The notes under the pieces were generated by a model. That model did not search any database. It saw only the letters and a list, made by a program, of their open reading frames with translations, and was not told where the DNA came from. A program made the position numbers and the translations under genes. 64,000 nucleotides of DNA from Desulfohalovibrio reitneri. Lineage in GTDB: Bacteria > Desulfobacterota > Desulfovibrionia > Desulfovibrionales > Desulfovibrionaceae. Location: positions 186,001 to 250,000 of the forward strand of contig NZ_JOMJ01000004.1 of NCBI RefSeq assembly GCF_000711295.1. Direction: 5' to 3'. This document shows, in pieces, positions 35,677 through 44,299 of the stretch; positions within the stretch are counted from its first letter, which is position 1; every line of letters starts with the position of its first letter.

Positions 35677-38280
35677 TCAGTGCGCCTCGGCCCAGGTATG
35701 GCCGGTGCCCGCTTCCACGGCCAGGGGGACGGTGAGGCCGAGGTCGTGTGTGATGTTTTCCATGACCCGTTTGAGGCGGTCGGCGGCTTGTTCCGCGTTG
35801 TCCTCGGGGGTTTCCAGGAGGAGTTCGTCATGGACCTGGAGGATGAGGCGGGCGGAGAGGGTACGGAGGTCGTCGTCGCGGTGGGTGCGGATCATGGCCA
35901 GTTTGATAGCGTCGGCGGCGGAGCCCTGGACGCGGGTGTTGATGGCTTGGCGCACGGCCTGGGAGTATTGCTGCTGGTTGCGGGAGTGGATGTCGGGGAG
36001 GATGCGGCGGCGTCCCAGGAGGGTGGTGACATAGCCTTCGGATTTGGCCTCTTCCTCGATCTGCTCGTAGAAGGCTTTGACCTTGGGCATGGCCTCGAAA
36101 TAGCGGGCGATGAACTCCTTGGCGCGGGGCATGGTGATCTTGAGTTCGCGGGAGAGGCGCTGGGGGCCCATGCCGTAGAGCAGGCCGAAGTTGATGGTCT
36201 TGGCGGAGCGGCGCTCGTCGGGCTCCACGTCCCCGGGTGATTTGTCGAAGAGCAGGGCGGCGGTGCGGGCGTGGATGTCCTCGTCGCGCAGGAAGGCGTC
36301 CTTGAGGCCGGGGTCGTCGGAGAGGTGGGCCAGCAGGCGCAGCTCGATCTGGGAGTAGTCGGCGGCCACCAGCTCTCGCCCGGGGCCGGAGGTGAAGCAG
36401 GCGCGCATGCGCATGCCCATGGGGCCGCGAATGGGGATGTTCTGGAGGTTGGGGCCGGAGGAGGAGAGGCGGCCGGTTGCGGTGGCGGTCTGGTTGAAGG
36501 TGGTGTGGATGCGGCCCATCTCGTCGACCAGCTTGGGCAGCGGCTCCAGGTAGGTGCCGCGCATTTTTTCCAGGCCGCGGAACTCCAGGATGAGGGAGAC
36601 GATCTCGTGGTCGTTCTCCATTTTCTCCAGCACGGCCTGGGAGGTGGAGGGCGCGCCGCCGGGGGTCTTGCCGCGCGGCTTGAGGCCCAGGCGGTCGAAG
36701 AGGATGACGGCCAGCTGCTGGGAGGAGCGGATGTTGAATTCCTCTCCGGCCAGCTCGGTGATGCGGGCGGAGAGGGAGCCGAGCTTGTCGTTGACCTCGT
36801 CCAGGAAGGCGGCGAGGGCGTCCAGGTCCACGGCCACCCCGGCGCGCTCCATGTCCGCCAGGACCGGGCGAAGGGGCATCTCAAGGTCGCGGAAGAGGGC
36901 GGTCATGCCGGCGTTTTCCAGCTTGCGGGCCAGGCAGGTGGCCAGGGCGTCGGCTTCCAGGCCGTGGGCGCCCTGGGGGACGGCGGGCATGTCCGGGTCG
37001 TTCAGAAAGGAGCGCAGCAGCCGCTCCTGGGAGTAGTCGCGCTCCTCGGGGTTGAGGAGGTAGGCGGCCAGGGCCAGGTCGAACCAGGCGGCCTGGGGGA
37101 CATCGTTCCAGGCGGGATTGGCCCGCAGCAGGGGCTTGGTTTCCGGCGCGGCCAACCGGGCGGCCGTTGAGAGGTGTCCGGCCAGGGCGGACGGGTCGCC
37201 TTTGAAGAGGTACTCGCGTCCGTCCAGGCCCACGGCGAAGCCGGTTTCCAGGGGGACGAGGCCGATTTCCCTGTTTTTGGCCTCGGGAATCTCGGAGAGG
37301 GAGGCCACGCGCACGGATTTTACTGGCTCGGGCTTGTCCGGAGCGGCCTGGGGGAAAAGGCTGCCCTGGCTGGCGGCGGCCTTGGGTTTTTCAGCCGAAG
37401 CGGGGCCGGGGAGTTCGGCCAGCAGGGAGCGGAACTCGAACCGTTTGAGAAAGCCGCGCAGTCCGTCCAGATCCGGTTCGGCCACGCGCAGGGCCTCAAG
37501 GTCGAGGTCCTGGCAGAAGTCGGTGCGCAGGCGGGTGAGGTCGCGGTAGAGGTAGCTGGCCTCCTGGTGGCCGTCGAGCTTCTTGACGAACTTGGGCGGA
37601 ATGTCGTCCAGCCCGGCCCAGACCTCCTCCAGGGTGGTGCGCCCCTCCATGATTTGCCGGGCGGACTTGTCGCCGATGCCGGGCACGCCGGGTATGTTGT
37701 CCGACGAGTCGCCTATGAGGGCCTGGAAATCCGGCCAGGAGGCGGGCTCCAGCCCGGTGTCCTCGCGGAAGTCGTCCAGGGAGGTGATCTTTTCCTGCTT
37801 GGCGCCGGGGTCCCACATCCACACGGAGCGGTCCAGGCACTGCTTGAGATCCTTGTCCGCCCCCACGATGGCCACGGCGCGATCGCCCTTGAGGCGCTGG
37901 GCCAGGGAGGCGATGCAGTCGTCCGCCTCGCCGCCCTCGGCCACGTGGACGGTGAAGCCCAGAAGTCCGGCCGCCTCCTTGATAGGCTCGATCTGCTTGA
38001 TCATGTCCTCTGGGGTGGCGGCGCGCTTGGCCTTGTATTCGGGATAGAGGTCGGCCCGGAAGCCCCGTTCGCGCGGGTCCAGGAAGAATCCCGCGTAGGC
38101 GGGCTTTTCCTCGCGCAGAATTTTCAGGAGCATGCGCAGGGTGACGTACAGGGCGTTGGTGGGGAACCCCGTGGAGGTGCTCATGTCCCGGAAGGCGTAG
38201 TACCCCCGGTAGATGAAGGCGGAGCCGTCGATGAGGTAGACGGGGTCGGAATCGGGCCGGACGGTTTCCTTGAAGGGCAT
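35677..38280 (-). CDS. polA: DNA polymerase I
   Basis: Protein of 867 residues. Residues 1-300 are the 5'-3' exonuclease (YLIDGSAFIYRGYYAF, FDPRERGFRADLYPEYKA-like segment, EGGEADDCIASLA). The central region (about 320-460) is the remnant of the 3'-5' exonuclease: the DxE metal motif is absent (GLVPLETGFAVGL), so proofreading is unlikely. The polymerase domain is intact (AADYSQIELRLLAHLS, RRSAKTINFGLLYGMG, LQVHDELLLETPED). It functions in repair and Okazaki fragment processing. It starts three bases after a DHH phosphoesterase gene in an operon that also holds cobamide genes. Confidence 0.95.
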   Translation of the reverse strand: MPFKETVRPDSDPVYLIDGSAFIYRGYYAFRDMSTSTGFPTNALYVTLRMLLKILREEKPAYAGFFLDPRERGFRADLYPEYKAKRAATPEDMIKQIEPIKEAAGLLGFTVHVAEGGEADDCIASLAQRLKGDRAVAIVGADKDLKQCLDRSVWMWDPGAKQEKITSLDDFREDTGLEPASWPDFQALIGDSSDNIPGVPGIGDKSARQIMEGRTTLEEVWAGLDDIPPKFVKKLDGHQEASYLYRDLTRLRTDFCQDLDLEALRVAEPDLDGLRGFLKRFEFRSLLAELPGPASAEKPKAAASQGSLFPQAAPDKPEPVKSVRVASLSEIPEAKNREIGLVPLETGFAVGLDGREYLFKGDPSALAGHLSTAARLAAPETKPLLRANPAWNDVPQAAWFDLALAAYLLNPEERDYSQERLLRSFLNDPDMPAVPQGAHGLEADALATCLARKLENAGMTALFRDLEMPLRPVLADMERAGVAVDLDALAAFLDEVNDKLGSLSARITELAGEEFNIRSSQQLAVILFDRLGLKPRGKTPGGAPSTSQAVLEKMENDHEIVSLILEFRGLEKMRGTYLEPLPKLVDEMGRIHTTFNQTATATGRLSSSGPNLQNIPIRGPMGMRMRACFTSGPGRELVAADYSQIELRLLAHLSDDPGLKDAFLRDEDIHARTAALLFDKSPGDVEPDERRSAKTINFGLLYGMGPQRLSRELKITMPRAKEFIARYFEAMPKVKAFYEQIEEEAKSEGYVTTLLGRRRILPDIHSRNQQQYSQAVRQAINTRVQGSAADAIKLAMIRTHRDDDLRTLSARLILQVHDELLLETPEDNAEQAADRLKRVMENITHDLGLTVPLAVEAGTGHTWAEAH

Positions 38281-38283
38281 GGG

Positions 38284-39312
38284 CTAGTCGGCTTTGCTTT
38301 TGGATTCTTTCTTGGGCTTGGCCCGCTGCAGGCATTCCTTGATGCGCTTGGACTCGAAACGCTCGCAGAGCAGGTCCATGGGCTCGCGGTCTTGCTCTCC
38401 GAGATCTATCTCCGCCCGGGCCGCGCCCACGTGGCCGCCCGCGCTGCCCACGTCGGAAAAGAGGTCCTTGGCCATCTCGCCCACGTGCTGCTTGATGCCG
38501 TCGCCCCGGAATATGACCGAGAGGGTGTCCTTGCAGGTGCCCGCCACGGCGGTCCAGTTGATCTCGTGCACGTGCAGGAAGAAGTCGGCCAGGATGACCA
38601 GGATGTCCGGATTGTCCACTTCCCCGAGATAGACAAAGGCCCCGTGGTCAAGAATTTCCACCTTGTCCAGAGCCTCGCGGAAGTAGTCCAGCCATTCCAG
38701 ACGGTATTCGCTGCGGACGATCTTCTTAAGGATGAGGTTGTTGGCGAACTTGGAGAGGTAGCGGAAGGCGCGGACGTCTATGTCGATGAAGTCGCGCTCA
38801 AAGGATTGTGTATCGGACTTGATTCCGTAGAGCAGGGAGGTGGCCAGGTAGGAAGCGGGCTCGATGTTGAGGTTGTAGAGGTATTCCAGGAGCAGGGTGG
38901 AGCAGGCCCCGTATTCGGGCTTGATGTCCACGTAGGCCCCCGCCAGCCCGCCGCCGGAGGCCACGGGGTGGTGGTCGATGACGATGGAGAAGCGGTAGTG
39001 CTCGAAGGCCGGGTTGTGGGCGGGCTGGGAGTCCACGATGGCGTAGTGGTCGTACTCCGAGGCCAGCTTCTGGGTGAGCTTGGTGGTGGGGATGCGGAGG
39101 TACTTGATCATGGCCAGGTTGTCCGGCCGCTTTACCTCGTTGATCTGGGCGATGCCCACCTCGGCCACCCGCCGCTGCATGATGCGCCGCAACGCCATGG
39201 CCGAGGCCAGGGCATCCGGGTCGGCGTTGATGCATATGAGCCACTTCTGGTCCTTGTCGAACAGGCCGAGGAGCTGTTCGAGCTGGTCGTCGAGCTGTCG
39301 GAAATAAGCCAT
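38284..39312 (-). CDS. DHH/DHHA1 family phosphoesterase
   Basis: Protein of 342 residues. The N-terminal DHH domain shows metal motifs NADPDALASAMALRR (Asp31, Asp33), AIVDSQP and VIDHHPVASGG. The C-terminal DHHA1 domain ends with SAGGHVGAARAEI. Such proteins hydrolyse short oligonucleotides, pAp or cyclic dinucleotides; which of these applies here is not evident. The lysine-rich tail (KPKKESKSKAD) is unusual. It is directly upstream of polA, which hints at nucleic-acid metabolism. Confidence 0.82.
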   Translation of the reverse strand: MAYFRQLDDQLEQLLGLFDKDQKWLICINADPDALASAMALRRIMQRRVAEVGIAQINEVKRPDNLAMIKYLRIPTTKLTQKLASEYDHYAIVDSQPAHNPAFEHYRFSIVIDHHPVASGGGLAGAYVDIKPEYGACSTLLLEYLYNLNIEPASYLATSLLYGIKSDTQSFERDFIDIDVRAFRYLSKFANNLILKKIVRSEYRLEWLDYFREALDKVEILDHGAFVYLGEVDNPDILVILADFFLHVHEINWTAVAGTCKDTLSVIFRGDGIKQHVGEMAKDLFSDVGSAGGHVGAARAEIDLGEQDREPMDLLCERFESKRIKECLQRAKPKKESKSKAD

Positions 39313-39321
39313 GCGATCCCC

Positions 39322-39836
39322 TTATTTCAGGCGCAGCGGCAATCCGGCCGCCACCAGAACGACCTCGTCGGCGCGCGCCGCCAGGCGTTTGTTTAGCCCG
39401 CCGAGCGTACGCACGAAGCGCCGGGTGAGGCCGTCTCCCCCCACAGGGCACAGCCCCGCCTCCTGGCTGACCAGGATGAGCCGCCGGTTCCCGGCCTCGT
39501 GCAGGGGCAGCGCCGGGGGGCTCCGGCGTCCGGCCCGCGGGAGTCCCCACATTCCATGATGCAGGAATACACCCAGAAATCAAGGCCCTCCACCAGCACG
39601 GCGGCGTGGTCCGCCAGGGCGCGGGAGACCGCTTCGGGCAGGTCGGCCCCGGACGCCTCGATGACCGGCAGGCCGGGGTCGCGGGAGCGCTTGTGGTCGA
39701 GGATGCGGCGGCGGAAGGAGTTGTCGCGGGCCAGTCCGGTGGCCACCACGGCGCGGGGGCCGGGCGCGCTTTCCAACAGGTCCAGGGCGTGGTCGGATTT
39801 GCCGCTGGCCTGTCCGCCCAGCACCAAGGTTATCAC
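39322..39836 (-). pseudogene. cobU: Adenosylcobinamide kinase/guanylyltransferase, frameshifted
   Basis: The first frame gives a CobU N-terminus: MITLVLGGQASGKS with the P-loop at residues 7-14, then GLARDNSFRRRILDHKRSRDPG and LVEGLDFWVYSC. After a run of six G (39515-39520, plus strand) the homologous sequence continues in another frame: LPLHEAGNRRLILVSQEAG, CPVGGDGLTRRFVRTLGGLNKRLAARADEVVLVAAGLPLRLK. One additional base in the run would restore a normal-length protein. CobU phosphorylates and GMP-loads cobinamide in late B12 assembly or salvage. It is either a recent mutation or a sequencing error. It overlaps the upstream gene by four bases. Confidence 0.82.
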
Positions 39837-40600
39837 CGGCCGCCCCGCTCGGTCATTATCCCGTAAAGGGCTTCCAGGGAGAGAATGAGGCGCTCGGGGT
39901 CGAATACCTCAGCCATGACCACCGTGTCCGGCCCCATCTTGTCCAGGATGAGGCGCACCAGCCGGCGGCCCTCGGCGTCAAGCTCGTTGAGCGCCAGGTG
40001 CTCGCCGTCAGGGCCGGGGGCGGAGAGGTGGACCAGCTTGACCCGGTTCCACAGCCTGGGCAGTTCCACCAGCCGCTCCTGGCCGTAGAGGAGCAGGTGC
40101 CCCAGGTCCAGGCAGAGGTTCAGTCCCAGGTAGCGGATGTCGCACCAGTATTCCAGCGGGTCGAATTCCTTGGTGTTCTCCAGGAGCACCCGATCGGGTT
40201 TGATGCCCTTGTTGATGAAGCGGAAGGCCACCTCGTCCAGCAGCTTGGAGACCGGCGGGGGATGGAGCACGTAGCCCCAGGGCTGCAGATAGGCGGTCTT
40301 TTCAACAAGGCAGTCGATGACGTCGCCCACGGCCAGCATGCCCTCGGACCAGGGCAGGTCCAGGGGCATGTGCATGTGGTAGCGAAGGCCCAGCTCCACC
40401 AGTTCGGGGGGCAGGTCGTCCGGTCCGTAGTCCATGCAGGCTTGGGATTCGAACATGGTCAGCCCCACCTCGTTGAAGGTGAAGCCCAGGCGGCGGCAGT
40501 TGTCCGCCACGGTGCCGGGCCAGACCCAGGAGGGCACGGCCAGGCGGAAGGGAAATTCGTCCGGGCGGCGCATCTCCGCCGGAAGGGTGTCGTAGGCCAT
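39833..40600 (-). CDS. cbiR: CbiR-like cobamide remodelling TIM-barrel protein
   Basis: Protein of 255 residues of the AP-endonuclease-2/sugar isomerase TIM-barrel superfamily: FRLAVPSWVWPGTVADNCRRLG, EVGLTMFES, YHMHMPLDL, LLENTKEFDPLEYW, CLDLGHLLLYG and VKLVHLSAPGPDGEHLAL carry the expected metal residues. CbiR enzymes of this superfamily hydrolyse cobamides so that the lower ligand can be exchanged. The tight overlap with cobU, which would reuse the product, is the main reason for this call. It could instead be another isomerase-like enzyme of the family. Confidence 0.6.
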   Translation of the reverse strand: MAYDTLPAEMRRPDEFPFRLAVPSWVWPGTVADNCRRLGFTFNEVGLTMFESQACMDYGPDDLPPELVELGLRYHMHMPLDLPWSEGMLAVGDVIDCLVEKTAYLQPWGYVLHPPPVSKLLDEVAFRFINKGIKPDRVLLENTKEFDPLEYWCDIRYLGLNLCLDLGHLLLYGQERLVELPRLWNRVKLVHLSAPGPDGEHLALNELDAEGRRLVRLILDKMGPDTVVMAEVFDPERLILSLEALYGIMTERGGR

Positions 40601-40756
40601 AATGGTTTTAACCTCGGGAGCCGATCAAATTAGCAGGGGCCGGCGAGGGCCGCAACGGTGGGTGGTCCGGGAAGTTTAGGCATGCAAATTGCTTGGTCGG
40701 TTTGCAGGGAATACAACCCAACAGGCGGGAGGGGAACCCCGCCGGGGGAGGCGGCC

Positions 40757-40900
40757 ATGGGCCACTTTACAGATAGAATCCGGCATCGCTTCAATCCCCT
40801 GCACGTGTACTGCAGGCTCAAGGACATGGGCCTGACCAGCGTGCGGGCCAGGAGATGGTGCGCGGTGTACGAGCGCTGGCTCTACAACGTGATGCATTAG
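40757..40900 (+). CDS. Small conserved-looking protein, 47 residues
   Basis: A short open frame with a GGGGGAGG site seven bases before the ATG. The product is basic and aromatic (FNPLHVYCRLKDMGLTSVRARRWCAVYERWLYNVM) and looks like a two-helix protein. Upstream is a small GC hairpin (about 40731-40750) that could influence translation. I know no function. It lies between two minus-strand genes. Confidence 0.5.
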   Translation: MGHFTDRIRHRFNPLHVYCRLKDMGLTSVRARRWCAVYERWLYNVMH

Positions 40901-40917
40901 GCAGAGGGCTGGCGGCG

Positions 40918-43900
40918 TCAGAGCAGGCCGATCTGTTTCTCCTTCCTGACACGTCTGGGTGCGAGGGAGATGGAACGCAATTCGGCTTCGGGAAGCGGGG
41001 AAAGAAAACGCGAAGGGGCCAGCCGCAGGGTGCGGCCGTAGATGCGCCGCTCCGAGGCGCGGCTGAGGTGCAAAAGCCGCCGCGCCCGGGTGAGACCAAC
41101 ATAGAAAAGCCGCCGTTCCTCGGCCTCGTCCTGGGTTTCCGGCCCGGCCTTGCCAGTGAGGAAGTCCGCTCCCGCGAAGGGAAGCACCCCGTCCTCCAGC
41201 CCCGCCAGAAAGACCGCTTCGAACTCCAGCCCCTTGGCCGCGTGCAGGCTCATGATCTGCACCTTCTCGGCCTTCTCGGAAATGTTTTCCAACTCGCTGC
41301 GCAGGTTCACCCAGTTGAGCAGGCCGGTCCAACCGCCGTGCTCCTCGAAGGCGCGGGTCAGCTCGCGGAAGTCGCGTCCCTTGAAGAACATGCGGTCGAA
41401 GGGCCGCACGTCCTCCAGATAGGCGGAAAGCCCCAACGGGCCCTGGGCCAGCACGCGTTCCGGCACCTCGGGCATGGGGTCGGCTTCCTCGCCCGGATCG
41501 GCCGGGACGGGGCCGCCGGTCATGCCCAGGAACCCGGCCGCCGTGCGCAGGATGGCCGCCACCCTCGGCTCCCGCCAGAAGGCCTCGGCCTCGGGCACGG
41601 AGGCGGGCACGCCCAGGCGGTCCAGGGTGCGCTTGATGGGCGGGATGAGGGCCTTGAGCCGCACCAGCACGGCCACGTCGCCCGGGGAGAGGGCTTCCTC
41701 GTCGCCCTGGTGCAGGGTGGAGGAGGTGGAGCCCAGCAGGGCGCGGATGCGCTCGCCGATCCAGGAGACCTCGCGCTCGGCGTCGGGAGCCGCGAAGAGC
41801 AGGGCCTCGCCGCTCTCGGGCAGGGTGGGCTCCAGCGGGTCGCGCCCTGGGGTGAGCGGATGGGCCAGGCGCAGCACCCGCGGCGGGGAGCGGTAGTTGG
41901 CCAGCAGCCGGATGACGGTCAGCGAGGGCCACAGGCCGTGCAGATACCCGCGCACGTCGCCTGAAGCGCCCCGGAAGCCGTAGATGGACTGGTCCGGATC
42001 GCCGATGGCGAAGAAGCCGCGCCCCCCTGGGCCGGCCAGGGCGGTGGCCACGGCAAGCTGCAATGGGGTCAGGTCCTGCGCCTCGTCCACCAGCACCTGG
42101 GTGGATGGGTTGGAGTAGATGCCGGACTCGATCTGCTCCAGCCAGAACTCCAACAAATCCTGGTAGTCCACCAGGTTCCACGATTCCTTCTTCTTGGTGT
42201 AGCGGCGGGCCGCCTCGGCCAATTCTCCGGGCACCGGCTGGCGTCGTTCCCGGGCAAGCTCAAGGGTGGCGAAGGCCTGCTTGAGCCGCGCTCCGGACAA
42301 ATCGGGGGCGCCCTCGGCGAAAACGCGCAGGGCGGCCTCGTCGTCCATGACCACCGGGGCCTCGCCGTAGGCGTCGCGCCAGACCTCGAAGGCCAGGGCG
42401 TGCAGGGTGTCCGCCCTGGGCGGGGCGGAGTCGCCCCCCAGGGAAGCGCCCAGGCGGCGGCGCATGGACTCGGCCGCCCGGCGGGTGAAGGTCAGGCAGA
42501 GGATCTGCCGCGAGGGCACGCCGGCGTCCAGCAGGGAGGCCACCCGGGCCATGAGGGTCTGGGTCTTGCCAGTGCCCGGCCCGGCCTCCACCAGCACCGG
42601 CCCGGGCCCGGCCTCGGCCGCCTCGCGCTGCTCGGGATTGAGGCTGACCATGCCGCAGGCCTCGCCTTCTCCGGCGTTGGCCGGGGCGAAGGGCGTCAAC
42701 GGCGATTCGGCGGGCCTTTCCGTGTCGGGCGCGGAGGCCACCAGGAAGCGGCCCTGGCGCATCTCCCGCTTTTCCGCCTCGGTAAAGACGTGGATGACCC
42801 CGAATCGTCCGTCGAAGCCGGGGTCGCGGAAGACCCTTCCGGCCCGCATGCGCTCCACCGCCTCGCCCAGCAGGGGATGGACCTTGGCCAGTTCCTCTTT
42901 GGGAGCCTCGGCCAGAGCGGCCATTTCCGAACCCACCCGGCTCACGGCGCGGGTGTAAAGATTTTTGACTTTCTTGGTCTTGGCCCCGCAGCCGAGGATT
43001 TCCGCCAGCATCTCGTCCAGGGGAATGAAGGAGTCGTAGCCGGGCTGGGTGCGCGGCTGGCCGGGCTGCTCGCGGTCGGCCAGCTCCATGACGCGGTGCA
43101 GCACGCCGAGGGTCAACGGCTTGTTGCAAACCGGGCACAGTCCGCCCCGCGACAGGGCTTCCCTGGGCTCCAGCACCACATCGCAGGCGCGGTGGCCGTC
43201 CAGGTGGTACTTGCCCTCCTCGGGGAAGAATTCGTAGGTGCCCAGGAAGGCGTTGCCCAGCCCCTCGCCGCGCAGGGCGCGGTAGACGGTTTCGTAGGAG
43301 ACCTCGCCTCGGAAGATGTTGGCCTCGCGCCCCAGCTTCTCGCCGGAGTGGGCGTCGGAGTTGGAAACCATGCGGAAACGGTCCAGGGCGGACAGCATGC
43401 GGTTCATGTCCGGGTCGGAGGACAGCCCGGTCTCCAGGGCGAAAATCTCGTTGGACAGTTCGCCGAAGCATTCCTCGATGGTGTCGAAGCCGGAACGTGA
43501 GCCGAAAAGGGAGAACCAGGGCGTCCAGATGTGGGCGGGGACCAGGAAGGCCATGGGGTCCAGCTCGAGCACCATCTCCAGCAGGTGCCGCGCGTCCAGG
43601 CCCAGGATGGGGCGGCCGTCCGAGGCAAGGTTGCCCACCTGCTCAAGCCGCTGGTTGAGCTTTTCCGCGGCCTCGAAGGTGGGCACGTAGACCAGGTTGT
43701 GGATTTTGCGGACTTTGCCCCCGCGCTTGTAGATGGAGGAAATCTCCGCCTGCAGCATGAAGCGGGTGCGTCCCGGGGGCAGCCAGCCGTCCAGCCAGGA
43801 AATCTCGCGGCCCAGGCCCTGGTCGGTACGGGGGACCAGCAGGCCGGATCCGTCCTCCACCAGCGCCTCGCGCAGCTCCTCCAGCCAACCGGGGTGGGTG

Positions 43901-44031
43901 AAGTCGCCCGTGCCCAGCACGTCCAGCCCTTTGACCAGCCCCCAGGCCGCCAGATGGCGCGGGGTCAGGGCCTTGGAGGTGGCGCGGGAGTGGCGCGAAT
44001 GGATGTGCAGGTCTGCCCGGAATTGATCCAT
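40918..44031 (-). CDS. PHP-domain and UvrD-type helicase fusion protein
   Basis: Protein of 1037 residues. The first 400 form a PHP metal-dependent phosphoesterase-like domain (DLHIHSRHSRATS, GTGDFTHPGWLEELREAL, VSNSDAHSG), followed by a cysteine pair typical of this family (CPVCNKPLTLGVLHRV). The rest is a superfamily 1A helicase: VEAGPGTGKTQTLMARVASLL (Walker A), ILCLTFTRRAAESM, LVDEAQDLTPLQLAV, IGDPDQSIYGFRGA, LLANYRSPPRVL, VQIMSLHAAKGLEFEAVFLAGLEDG and LFYVGLTRARRLLHLS. It probably unwinds and processes damaged DNA; the role of the PHP part is unknown. Separate PHP proteins of this type exist in many genomes. Confidence 0.88.
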   Translation of the reverse strand: MDQFRADLHIHSRHSRATSKALTPRHLAAWGLVKGLDVLGTGDFTHPGWLEELREALVEDGSGLLVPRTDQGLGREISWLDGWLPPGRTRFMLQAEISSIYKRGGKVRKIHNLVYVPTFEAAEKLNQRLEQVGNLASDGRPILGLDARHLLEMVLELDPMAFLVPAHIWTPWFSLFGSRSGFDTIEECFGELSNEIFALETGLSSDPDMNRMLSALDRFRMVSNSDAHSGEKLGREANIFRGEVSYETVYRALRGEGLGNAFLGTYEFFPEEGKYHLDGHRACDVVLEPREALSRGGLCPVCNKPLTLGVLHRVMELADREQPGQPRTQPGYDSFIPLDEMLAEILGCGAKTKKVKNLYTRAVSRVGSEMAALAEAPKEELAKVHPLLGEAVERMRAGRVFRDPGFDGRFGVIHVFTEAEKREMRQGRFLVASAPDTERPAESPLTPFAPANAGEGEACGMVSLNPEQREAAEAGPGPVLVEAGPGTGKTQTLMARVASLLDAGVPSRQILCLTFTRRAAESMRRRLGASLGGDSAPPRADTLHALAFEVWRDAYGEAPVVMDDEAALRVFAEGAPDLSGARLKQAFATLELARERRQPVPGELAEAARRYTKKKESWNLVDYQDLLEFWLEQIESGIYSNPSTQVLVDEAQDLTPLQLAVATALAGPGGRGFFAIGDPDQSIYGFRGASGDVRGYLHGLWPSLTVIRLLANYRSPPRVLRLAHPLTPGRDPLEPTLPESGEALLFAAPDAEREVSWIGERIRALLGSTSSTLHQGDEEALSPGDVAVLVRLKALIPPIKRTLDRLGVPASVPEAEAFWREPRVAAILRTAAGFLGMTGGPVPADPGEEADPMPEVPERVLAQGPLGLSAYLEDVRPFDRMFFKGRDFRELTRAFEEHGGWTGLLNWVNLRSELENISEKAEKVQIMSLHAAKGLEFEAVFLAGLEDGVLPFAGADFLTGKAGPETQDEAEERRLFYVGLTRARRLLHLSRASERRIYGRTLRLAPSRFLSPLPEAELRSISLAPRRVRKEKQIGLL

Positions 44032-44299
44032 GCGAAAGCCGCTCAGGTGTTGCCGAAGGTTTGCGGAACACGCCGGTGTCGCCGGGGTGTGGCCCGGAAA
44101 ACCGCCGGATGCGCCGCGTTGTGGGGACCGTACTCGTTATGCCGCCAAAAAAACTCAGCCGGGAACGATGCGGGCGGCTCCCCGGAACCAACCGCCATGT
44201 CTGAAAAATCTTCCACTCTGTGTACGGTTTCCTTACACTTCCAGGGGATATGGAGAAACGTGGCCACGCCGCGCATGTTCTTCCCGTGAAGTGAAACCC

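Noticed and set aside
40601-40756. Possible B12 riboswitch ahead of the cbiR-like/cobU operon
   Set aside because: I looked for the conserved B12 box and the multi-stem layout on the minus strand and found neither.
44043-44276. A 77-codon minus-strand frame between the PHP-UvrD and MogA-like genes
   Set aside because: No clear ribosome site, no domain and no context. I see no gene in this gap (44032-44299).
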